The notes beneath the pieces are model-generated. The model worked only from the letters and a program-made list of their open reading frames with translations, was not told where the DNA came from and made no database searches. Shown in pieces: positions 5,614 to 11,761 of a stretch of 11,904 nt of DNA. The stretch's first letter is position 1. Each line of letters begins with the position of its first letter. Source of the DNA: Lachnospiraceae bacterium UBA4316 (GTDB lineage Bacteria; Bacillota; Clostridia; Lachnospirales; Lachnospiraceae). The stretch lies in contig DGUG01000093.1 of assembly GCA_002394535.1 (NCBI GenBank), forward strand, positions 1-11,904, in the 5' to 3' direction. The translations under genes and the position numbers were made by a program.

Positions 5614-6594
5614 ATGAAACAGATAAAATTCATCCTCAAATGTATACTTGCATCCGTTCCGGCGATCATACTTGTTGCCTTTACCATGCTTTGTCCGTTT
5701 TGCTATATGGATGAGGAATTTCCTGCATGGCAGTTTAAGAAAAATGTGGCATCCTCTGACGAGTATGGCGGAGAGAGCTTTGATACGGTAATACTCGGTG
5801 ACTCGGGTGCAATGAGTTCCGTTATCCCTGCAAAACTCGGGGGCTCATGTATCAATATGGCCGTTGGAGGTGCGACATCGATAGAGATGTACTATTTCTT
5901 GTCGGAATATCTTGAAAATCACAGGCCTCCGGAAAATGTGATTATAATGTTTGCGCCGTTTCATTATTGGCATATAGATAATTACAAGACCAGGACAGTT
6001 TATTTTAATGCAATTCCTGTATCGAAACTGCCGGAACTCTATAAAAATGCAGGGGCATGCGATGCCGGTGCGGTTCTGTATGAACAGTATATAACTGACG
6101 GGCTCTCGGCAAGGCTTGCTCTCCCCAACAAATACCTGCCTGCAATAAATGCCGCACATTTTACGGGAAGATATAATATTAATAAATCGGCGTACAAGGA
6201 TCTGCAGGTATCGTACGGTTACGGGGGCTTTGGAGAGCTGGAGGAATGCTACGATGAGTCATATGAAACCTCATATGAGGATATGGTTATTGATGGCGAT
6301 GCAAAGCTTATCACCCTTTATTTGCAAAAACTACTGAAGATGTGTGATGATAACGGTATTCGTGTTATTCTCCTGCAACCGGCTGTTAATACGGCAACGT
6401 ATGAAGGGTTGAATGAGCATTATTACGCATCATACAGGAATTATATCAAGCAGATTGGCACGATATGGGGTAATATCGAATATGAAACACAGCTGCGTGT
6501 ATACGATGGTAAGTACTTCTCGGATACATCACATTTAAATTCTTCGGGAGCCGAAAAGTTTACCGATGAGATCAAGACAGTTTACTTTAATTAA
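5614..6594 (+). CDS. Membrane-anchored SGNH-like protein, probable partner of the MBOAT acyltransferase
   Basis: This 326-residue protein has one N-terminal membrane segment (about 5-28) and an extracytoplasmic body. LGDSGAMSSV at 61-70 carries the GDS nucleophile motif (Ser64), NMAVGGATS at 81-89 resembles block II, and SDTSHLNSSGAEKF at 303-316 gives the D304-xx-H307 pair with the usual HxN..G context. I do not see a clear block III GxND. The topology and the position directly behind an MBOAT gene recall AlgJ, PatB and DltD, which complete acyl transfer to a surface polymer. Similarity to any one of these is only general. The 24-nt gap and lack of a promoter suggest an operon with the MBOAT gene. 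The ribosome binding site is poor (CAGAG at 5606-5610). Alternatively it could be an esterase that removes the groups. Confidence 0.72.
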   Translation: MKQIKFILKCILASVPAIILVAFTMLCPFCYMDEEFPAWQFKKNVASSDEYGGESFDTVILGDSGAMSSVIPAKLGGSCINMAVGGATSIEMYYFLSEYLENHRPPENVIIMFAPFHYWHIDNYKTRTVYFNAIPVSKLPELYKNAGACDAGAVLYEQYITDGLSARLALPNKYLPAINAAHFTGRYNINKSAYKDLQVSYGYGGFGELEECYDESYETSYEDMVIDGDAKLITLYLQKLLKMCDDNGIRVILLQPAVNTATYEGLNEHYYASYRNYIKQIGTIWGNIEYETQLRVYDGKYFSDTSHLNSSGAEKFTDEIKTVYFN

Positions 6595-6615
6595 GAATAA
6601 TTGTGCAAAATGACA

Positions 6616-6644
6616 GTGACAGCCACATTATATTGTGGTATAAT
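6616..6644 (+). promoter_or_regulatory. Promoter P1 of the DUF3048 lipoprotein gene
   Basis: GTGACA (6616-6621, 5/6 match), 17 bp, TATAAT (6639-6644) preceded by TGG, so it is also an extended -10. Transcription would begin near 6651, giving a leader of about 60 nt. Confidence 0.72.
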
Positions 6645-6658
6645 CTCTCGAAGATTAG

Positions 6659-6667
6659 TGTTATAAT
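6659..6667 (+). promoter_or_regulatory. Possible second promoter (extended -10) of the DUF3048 gene
   Basis: TGTTATAAT is a perfect extended -10 located 23 bp downstream of the first -10. There is no good -35 at 17 bp. It would give a start near 6674. Confidence 0.35.
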
Positions 6668-6698
6668 TTCACAGGTGATTTTCAGAAAGAGTTATTTT

Positions 6699-6704
6699 AG
6701 GAGG
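6699..6704 (+). promoter_or_regulatory. Ribosome binding site that fixes the DUF3048 start
   Basis: A perfect AGGAGG lies 9 nt before the ATG at 6714. This, with the signal peptide that begins there, rules out the longer frame from GTG at 6603, which would run through both promoters. Confidence 0.85.
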
Positions 6705-6713
6705 TTTTACAGA

Positions 6714-7835
6714 ATGAAAAAGAGTAGTGTTCTTCTTCTTGCACTCTGTTCGGCTGTAGTATTTGCCGGTTGTAAGGATAAGGAGGAGGCTGCGGCTCCG
6801 GCTGCCCCTGCTCCACAGATAGAGGTTGTAAACAGCACCCCTGCAATCAGCATTGAGCAGGAAGATGTTGCAGCTGATGACGGCTCTCATGAGGGCATGT
6901 ACCGAAGTGAGCTTACAAATGAATGGATTTCGGAAGATATCAAGGACCAGAGACCTATCGCCGCAATGGTAGATAACGAGAAGACCGCGCTTCCTCATTA
7001 CGGTCTCTCACAGTATGCCGATGTAGTGTATGAAATGACTAATTCCCTTGCTAATGACGGAATTACCCGTCTGATGGTTCTCGTTAAGGATTGGGAGAAG
7101 ATAGACCAGCTTGGAAGTATCCGTAGTACACGTCCCACAAACCTTGTAATCGCGCCCGAATGGAACGCGATCGTGTGTCATGACGGCGGTCCTTTCTATA
7201 TTGATGATTATCTTGCAAAACCGTTCGTTGATAACTTCTCGGGAACATTTTCAAGAGTAGACAACGGCAAGTCAAGAGAGTTTACCGAGTATATCTGCAC
7301 AGGTGATCTTGACAAGAATTTTGAAAGCAAGAGTAATGTTTCAAGGACGTATAATGAGTATTACTCAGGAGGTCCTCACTATCAGTTCGTTTCGAGCGAC
7401 AGTGAGATAAATGACTTGTCCGGAGCTCCCGGGGTTAAGGATTGCACCAAGATTGAGCTTCCCTTTAAGCACAACGCATCAAAGCTTGAATATGATCCCG
7501 CTACAAACCTTTATATGTATTCCGAATACGGACAGAAGCACACGGACCCCGGTAACGGAGATGCCCAGTTGGGATTCACGAATGTTCTTCTTCAGAACAC
7601 AAGATATGTCAAGTTTGATGATAACGGTTATATGATGTTCCATGCAATTGACTATCAGCGTGACGGATGGTTCATAACCGAAGGTAAGGCGATCCCGGTG
7701 ACGTGGTCGAAGGAGGACGAGGTAACGCCTACACGTTATTTCGACAGCGACGGAAATGAAGTTGTTCTTAATACGGGTAAGACATATGTCGGAATCATTC
7801 CCGATGATAAGTGGAGTGGACTTTCAATGCAGTAA
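6714..7835 (+). CDS. DUF3048 (YerB-like) lipoprotein
   Basis: The 373-residue product begins with a lipoprotein signal (MKKSSVLLLALCSAVVFAGC; lipidated Cys20) and an Ala/Pro-rich spacer, so it is anchored to the outer face of the membrane. The body matches YerB/DUF3048: RPIAAMVDNEKTALPHYGLS at 80-99, ADVVYEM at 102-108, DGITRLMVL at 115-123, GSIRSTRP at 134-141, then the C-terminal part with VTWSKEDEVTPTRYFDSDGN at 329-348 and LNTGKTYVGIIP at 352-363. Its biochemical role is not established. It has its own promoter and a terminator, and lies just upstream of lgt, whose enzyme should lipidate it. Phe at the -3 position of the lipobox is less common than Leu but tolerated. Family call is firm; function is unknown. 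Confidence 0.87.
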   Translation: MKKSSVLLLALCSAVVFAGCKDKEEAAAPAAPAPQIEVVNSTPAISIEQEDVAADDGSHEGMYRSELTNEWISEDIKDQRPIAAMVDNEKTALPHYGLSQYADVVYEMTNSLANDGITRLMVLVKDWEKIDQLGSIRSTRPTNLVIAPEWNAIVCHDGGPFYIDDYLAKPFVDNFSGTFSRVDNGKSREFTEYICTGDLDKNFESKSNVSRTYNEYYSGGPHYQFVSSDSEINDLSGAPGVKDCTKIELPFKHNASKLEYDPATNLYMYSEYGQKHTDPGNGDAQLGFTNVLLQNTRYVKFDDNGYMMFHAIDYQRDGWFITEGKAIPVTWSKEDEVTPTRYFDSDGNEVVLNTGKTYVGIIPDDKWSGLSMQ

Positions 7836-7850
7836 TTTCGAGTGAGACTT

Positions 7851-7876
7851 GGCGCGGGCGGTAGTCCGCGCCTTTT
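7851..7876 (+). terminator. Intrinsic terminator between the DUF3048 gene and lgt
   Basis: GGCGCGG (7851-7857) pairs with CCGCGCC (7866-7872) over an 8-nt loop, followed by four Ts. Flanking AGAC/GTCT (7845-7848 and 7877-7880) could extend the structure. The short T-run may allow read-through into lgt, for which I see no separate promoter. Confidence 0.78.
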
Positions 7877-7907
7877 GTCTTAAGAAAAAAATCGGAAGGA
7901 TTAAATT

Positions 7908-8729
7908 ATGGCGATTGATCTATTCAGTATAGGAAAATTTACGGTACACGGATACGGGCTTATGATTGGCCTGGGTTTTCTTGCCGCTGTTTTTGTGGGT
8001 AGTTTCCTTGCAAAAAGGAGGAATCTTTCGGACGGTGATTTTGTAAACATCGCCATTTACGTTCTTATTATAGGATTTTTGGGTGGAAAACTGCTTCACA
8101 TTATAGTTGAGTTCAAAACACTTCTTACCGACCCGATGGCAGTGCTTGGTTCGGAAGGGTTCGTCGTTTACGGCGGAATAATCACAGGAATAGCGACAAT
8201 ATATGTTTACTGTAGAATCAAAAAGCTTAAGTTCCTCGAGTATATAGACCTGTTTGCTACTGCTGTTCCGCTTAATCAGGCTTTCGGAAGGGTAGGGTGT
8301 CTTCTTGCGGGATGCTGCTACGGACGTGAAACCAATTCGCATTTTTCGCTTATATTCCCCGAAGGGTGTATTGCGCCGGCCGGTGTAAGGCTTGTTCCTA
8401 CACAGCCTATAATGGCAGTGGGGAATTTTTTGATCTTTGCCGTTTTATTTATACTGTATATAATGAGCTGCCCGAAAAAAGGGGGAGAGGAGACAGGAAG
8501 ACTCCGGTATGTTCCCGGTCTTGCGACTGCCCTTTATCTTATTATGTACAGTGTGGGAAGATTTGTAATAGAGTTTTTCAGGAACGATTACAGAGGCTCT
8601 GTGGGTCCTCTTTCGACTTCACAGTTTATTTCGATTTTTATTCTGGCCGGAGGAGTAGTATTACTCATAATGGTATTAAATGGCAAGATAATAAAGAAAC
8701 CGGAAACTGATCGTGAAGAATATCATTGA
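7908..8729 (+). CDS. lgt: Prolipoprotein diacylglyceryl transferase
   Basis: The 273-residue polytopic membrane enzyme transfers diacylglyceryl from phosphatidylglycerol to the lipobox Cys of prolipoproteins. Landmarks: HGYGLMIGLGF at 14-24, GFVVYGGIITG at 84-94 (the family's HGG region, with Tyr-Gly-Gly here), FGRVGCLLAGCCYGR at 126-140 (signature with Arg128), VPTQP at 163-167, and GRFVIEFFRNDYRG at 217-230, holding the C-terminal Arg/Glu/Arg/Asp set. The classical signature GRxGNFxNxExxG is altered: its Asn and Glu positions are Cys, Ala/Gly and Cys. A Cys-rich variant of this kind is, to my recollection, common in clostridial Lgt proteins. GGAAGGA (7894-7900) is the ribosome binding site. 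The two lipoproteins in this window are likely substrates. Its 3' end overlaps the next gene by 17 nt. Confidence 0.88.
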   Translation: MAIDLFSIGKFTVHGYGLMIGLGFLAAVFVGSFLAKRRNLSDGDFVNIAIYVLIIGFLGGKLLHIIVEFKTLLTDPMAVLGSEGFVVYGGIITGIATIYVYCRIKKLKFLEYIDLFATAVPLNQAFGRVGCLLAGCCYGRETNSHFSLIFPEGCIAPAGVRLVPTQPIMAVGNFLIFAVLFILYIMSCPKKGGEETGRLRYVPGLATALYLIMYSVGRFVIEFFRNDYRGSVGPLSTSQFISIFILAGGVVLLIMVLNGKIIKKPETDREEYH

Positions 8730-9810
8730 TTATATCCAAAAGTACGGAGATCTTACTTTTGAAGAAAAAGAATTCAATAAGGTTGATGCTCTTATTCTGT
8801 CTCAGTTCTCTTATTTAAAACTTGAAGGTAAAGTACCTGCTGTCGGAACTATGCTTCCCTCGGTCACTTTAAAGAGTATTGCTCTTTCCGACGGGGTGGA
8901 TGACCTGTTTGCCGATGAGAGATACAAAAAGAATAATAAAGAGCTCTTTGACGCCATGGCCGCTTCAAGACGGTTTGCGGATATCAGACTCAATCATCAT
9001 ATCGACCTTGTAAGTAATAAATGGGAGATGCAGTTCTCTGCCGTAACGGCTTATCTTGCGAAGGGAGTGACACATGTTGTATTCCGTGGAACGGATGAGA
9101 CAATGATCGGGTGGAAGGAAGACTTTAATATGGCGTTTATGACGCCTGTTCCGGCGCAGGTTAAGGCTGTTGACTATCTTCATTACGCGGCGGAGAGGAT
9201 CAGAGGCGGATTCAGTGTCGGAGGACATTCAAAGGGTGGTAATCTCGCTGTATATTCAGCAATGAAATGCTCCGGACTGGTACGTGAGAGAATTTTAAAC
9301 ATATACTCCCAGGACGGCCCCGGGTTTACAAAGGAAACTCTGGAGGATGCCGACTTTGACGCAATAAAGGACCGGATACAGAAATATGTTCCGCATTCAT
9401 CTATAATAGGAATGCTTTTGCAGTCTCAGGAAGAATACAGGGTTATAGAGGCAGCGGGATTCGGAATACTTCAGCATGATCCCTTTAACTGGATAGTTGA
9501 AGACGATGATTTTGTGTATAGGGATGATATAGCGGAGCGCTTTTGCATTTCCGACGAAGCGGTAAATAAATGGACCAATGAAGCAGATCCGGCTAAGATG
9601 AAAGCTTTTATTGACAAGATATATGAGATTCTTGTGGCGGCCGGAGTATCCGATATGAATGATTTTAAGGGAAACCTTACATCTATAATGGCAAAAGCCA
9701 TCGCGGCGGCAGGCGCGCTTGATGCAGAAGACAGACAGCTTATCAAGGCGGTTCTGGGCGCTCTTGCGGAATGCCTCAAAGATCAGATTATAAACTTTGC
9801 AAGCAGGTAG
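8713..9810 (+). CDS. DUF2974 (Mbeg1-like) alpha/beta-hydrolase
   Basis: The start is GTG at 8713, inside the last codons of lgt; the family N-terminus (NIIDYIQKYGDLTFEEKEF, DALILSQFSYL at 25-35) begins right there, and the next ATG would cut it away. The 365-residue product lacks a signal peptide and resembles lipase-type alpha/beta-hydrolases: FRGTDET at 124-130, a nucleophile elbow GGHSKGG at 170-176 (Ser173), a strand with YSQDGPGF at 198-205 (Asp201 a possible acid) and QHDPFNW at 254-260 (His255 the likely catalytic base). The reaction is unknown; a lipid or ester substrate is plausible. The 17-nt overlap suggests translational coupling to lgt. The ribosome binding site is weak (CCGGA, about 8 nt upstream). 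The 3' end overlaps the convergent traX-like gene by 28 bp. Confidence 0.83.
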   Translation: MKNIIDYIQKYGDLTFEEKEFNKVDALILSQFSYLKLEGKVPAVGTMLPSVTLKSIALSDGVDDLFADERYKKNNKELFDAMAASRRFADIRLNHHIDLVSNKWEMQFSAVTAYLAKGVTHVVFRGTDETMIGWKEDFNMAFMTPVPAQVKAVDYLHYAAERIRGGFSVGGHSKGGNLAVYSAMKCSGLVRERILNIYSQDGPGFTKETLEDADFDAIKDRIQKYVPHSSIIGMLLQSQEEYRVIEAAGFGILQHDPFNWIVEDDDFVYRDDIAERFCISDEAVNKWTNEADPAKMKAFIDKIYEILVAAGVSDMNDFKGNLTSIMAKAIAAAGALDAEDRQLIKAVLGALAECLKDQIINFASR

Positions 9811-10532
9811 ATGGCAGCCAAATGAAGCGGATAGAACAGATAGAACGCATATTTGTATTTGGGACGAACTTCGGGATCATAAAAATACAGAAGCAGAAAT
9901 GATAACGGACCGTATTTTTCCCAGCACGTTGCAGCGGCGCCGGCAAGATATTTGAAAGCTCCGGTACCCCTTGCGAAGTATAAAACAGCCGTAATCAGCA
10001 TACACTTCCATGAGTAGTCGGTATTAAGAAGAAAAGCGACATCAGCAAATGCAATAACCGCACAGACACATGTGAAATAAATAAGAGACGAAGACAGGCC
10101 CCATATATTGTTTTCAAGATACTTTATCACAACAAGCATGATAAGTGCGATGAGGAATGTCAGTATCACATTTTGATGCTCCCATCTGAAGGGTACTCCG
10201 TACAGCCCGAGATCAAAGGGTATCTCGGACAGGACCGCAAACACGGCCAGTCTTCCGATGTATTTTACAACACTGCGGGTTCTTGTGAAGCCCTCTACAA
10301 GGAAGAAACAGAATATGGGAAATGCCAGCCGCCCTACTCCGCGGCAGATTGTATATGCTGTATTAAGCATCTTGTAATCGTCGGGCAGAATATCCATTGC
10401 ATGTGCTATCATGTAGTTATGCAGAATTCCGTACCCGAAGTGATCTATGAACATGAGAATACACGCGATCAGTTTCAGCATATTACAAGACAGCCGTATT
10501 TTTTTGGTTGTTAAGAACGTATTGTTATCCAT
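9783..10532 (-). CDS. TraX-family integral membrane protein
   Basis: I place the start at the ATG 10532-10530 (249 residues) and not at the longer frame from 10655, because the extra 41 residues are not membrane-like, lie antisense to the divergent lipoprotein and cover the probable promoter. The protein is polytopic with TraX landmarks: MLKLIACILMFIDHFGYGIL (18-37), GRLAFPIFCFFLVEGFTRT (67-85), SEIPFDLGLYG (102-112), HQNVILTF (119-126) and YLFYPLHLAAIYL (231-243). TraX was first described in F-plasmid pilin N-acetylation and is related to acyltransferase-3-like proteins; chromosomal clostridial copies have no settled role. No conjugation gene is nearby, so a transfer function is not implied. 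There is no good ribosome binding site. Confidence 0.82.
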   Translation of the reverse strand: MDNNTFLTTKKIRLSCNMLKLIACILMFIDHFGYGILHNYMIAHAMDILPDDYKMLNTAYTICRGVGRLAFPIFCFFLVEGFTRTRSVVKYIGRLAVFAVLSEIPFDLGLYGVPFRWEHQNVILTFLIALIMLVVIKYLENNIWGLSSSLIYFTCVCAVIAFADVAFLLNTDYSWKCMLITAVLYFARGTGAFKYLAGAAATCWEKYGPLSFLLLYFYDPEVRPKYKYAFYLFYPLHLAAIYLLAKFII

Positions 10533-10540
10533 ATCCAAGT

Positions 10541-10549
10541 ATTTTAACA
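10541..10549 (-). promoter_or_regulatory. Possible extended -10 promoter of the traX-like gene
   Basis: On the minus strand TGT followed by TAAAAT (10549 to 10541) is a near-consensus extended -10. It ends 8 nt before the start codon at 10532, so the transcript would have almost no leader. No convincing -35 is present. Confidence 0.33.
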
Positions 10550-10563
10550 CAATGGTACATGTT

Positions 10564-11523
10564 ATGAAACCAAAATCATTTATTTTCATTTTACTTGCGA
10601 CCGCAACGTTTCTTGCGGGCTGTAAAAAAGCAGAGACAGAGCCCGAGAACGGCAAACTTGCATACAGATCAAGGGGAATAGCACAACTTACTGACGGTGA
10701 TTATGCCGGAGCTGTCGAATCGTTCACGTCGGCGCTTTCGTGTTCAAACGGCCTCATTGAGCAGCCGGATATAGATATCTCATATTATATGGCTGTGGCA
10801 GAGTTTAAGAGTGGGGATATTGAAAGGGCACACAAAACCCTTGATTCGATAATAGCCTTAAGGCCGGAGGACGACGGCGCGTATTTTGTAAGAGGTAAGA
10901 TTAATCTGGCACTCGGAAACAAGGCTGAAGCAATAAGTGATTTTGACATGTCCGTATCCCTGGCTTCGGAAAACTACGACAGGTATGTGGGAATATACGA
11001 GGAACTTCATGCAAAAGGGTATGATTCTGAAGCTTCGGGTTATCTTGAGACGGCGCTTAACGCTGGCGGTAAGTTATCCGATTACAACAAAGGAGTCCTT
11101 GAATACTATATGGGATCTTATACGGATGCCAGAAGTGATCTTGAAAAGGCGAAGCAATCCCAGAACAGTGAGAATCTTACTCTTTATTTGGGGAAAACGT
11201 ATGAGGCGCTCGGTGATGCAACCTATGCAATGACTCTGTATTCCGACTACTTACGTGAAAATGTTTCCGCAGGAAGAATATATGAGCAGCTTGCATCGTG
11301 TAAGATCAAAGAAGGAGATTATGAAGGAGCGCTCGAGACAATCGAGGCCGGGCTAAGTTTAAGTGGCGGGGAAGGCGCAGGCGGCATGATGTTTGACAGG
11401 GTTGTGGCATATGAGAGACTGTACGACTTTGATTCGGCCAAAAAGAGCATGGAAGAATATCTGCAAATGTTCCCTGATGATGAAGTTGCAAGGCGTGAAA
11501 ACGTTTTCTTGAGCAGCAGGTAA
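10564..11523 (+). CDS. TPR-repeat lipoprotein
   Basis: From the ATG at 10564 the product is 319 residues, beginning with a clear lipoprotein signal (MKPKSFIFILLATATFLAGC, lipobox LAGC, Cys20). An ATG at 10552 would add four residues and is also possible; the open frame further upstream to 10447 is antisense to the traX-like gene. The mature part is almost wholly helical, with tetratricopeptide-like units: AYRSRGIAQLTDGDYAGAVE (about 33-52), then units near 75-100, 105-135 (DDGAYFVRGKINLALGNKAE), 170-195, 205-230, 243-270 and 277-305. It should be a scaffold on the outer membrane face; partners are unknown. No ribosome binding site is evident and no clear promoter is seen in the 31-nt gap to traX, so control may lie within traX. 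Confidence 0.82.
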   Translation: MKPKSFIFILLATATFLAGCKKAETEPENGKLAYRSRGIAQLTDGDYAGAVESFTSALSCSNGLIEQPDIDISYYMAVAEFKSGDIERAHKTLDSIIALRPEDDGAYFVRGKINLALGNKAEAISDFDMSVSLASENYDRYVGIYEELHAKGYDSEASGYLETALNAGGKLSDYNKGVLEYYMGSYTDARSDLEKAKQSQNSENLTLYLGKTYEALGDATYAMTLYSDYLRENVSAGRIYEQLASCKIKEGDYEGALETIEAGLSLSGGEGAGGMMFDRVVAYERLYDFDSAKKSMEEYLQMFPDDEVARRENVFLSSR

Positions 11524-11583
11524 AAAATCAGCCATAATTTTTGTGCAGGGTTTACAATAAACCTAAAATATCAATGATTTTCG

Positions 11584-11630
11584 ATACAATATCTTGTGTT
11601 TCCCAGGACAGTTAACATAAGATATTGTAT
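11584..11630. promoter_or_regulatory. Pair of NrdR-box-like operators upstream of nrdD
   Basis: ATACAATATCTTGTGT (11584-11599) matches the NrdR consensus ACACwATATATwGTGT at 14 of 16 positions, and ACATAAGATATTGTAT (11615-11630) at 13 of 16. The boxes are separated by 15 bp, so they lie 31 bp apart, close to three helical turns, which is the spacing known for NrdR box pairs. They sit just upstream of the -35 of a gene whose product begins with an ATP-cone, as expected for a ribonucleotide reductase operator. The consensus is quoted from general knowledge, not from a search. Confidence 0.68.
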
Positions 11631-11635
11631 TTTTT
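11584..11635 (+). terminator. Long stem-loop with T-tract after the TPR lipoprotein gene
   Basis: Bases 11584-11600 pair with 11614-11630 over 17 positions with a single G-T pair, leaving a 13-nt loop; six Ts follow (11630-11635). It is AT-rich but long, and lies 60 nt after the TPR stop. A shorter hairpin (11548-11564, 7 bp, no T-tract) precedes it. The same bases hold two NrdR-like boxes, so termination may not be the primary function. Confidence 0.6.
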
Positions 11636-11638
11636 ATG

Positions 11639-11667
11639 TTGACTTCATTATTTTACAATGCTATACT
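11639..11667 (+). promoter_or_regulatory. Strong sigmaA-type promoter of nrdD
   Basis: TTGACT (11639-11644), 17 bp, TATACT (11662-11667) preceded by TGC: 5/6 matches at both hexamers plus an extended -10. Transcription should begin near 11674, inside the palindrome ACGTACGT (11673-11680), giving a leader of about 88 nt. Confidence 0.78.
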
Positions 11668-11761
11668 TTTTCACGTACGTAAGTCATGTATTATTCAAAT
11701 CTTTAGACAGTTACAGAGGGGTCACATTGGGGGTTCTCGGACAAGGAAGGGAGTAGTCGTA

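Noticed and set aside
4138..6594. dlt operon for D-alanylation of teichoic acid
   Set aside because: No DltA ligase or DltC carrier gene is adjacent; the MBOAT and SGNH proteins fit general O-acylation pairs better.
6603..6713. N-terminal extension of the DUF3048 protein from GTG
   Set aside because: It covers both promoters, has no ribosome binding site and would bury the lipoprotein signal that starts at 6714.
9783..10532. TraX as a sign of a conjugative element
   Set aside because: No transfer, relaxase, integrase or replication gene is present; chromosomal TraX-family proteins are common in Firmicutes.
10447..10563. N-terminal extension of the TPR lipoprotein
   Set aside because: Antisense to the traX-like gene; the signal peptide begins at 10564 or at most 10552.
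10533..10655. N-terminal extension of the traX-like protein
   Set aside because: Antisense to the lipoprotein signal of the divergent gene and not part of the TraX family N-terminus.
11668..11761. Cobalamin or other riboswitch before nrdD
   Set aside because: The leader is too short for a cobalamin riboswitch and no conserved box of a known riboswitch class is visible.
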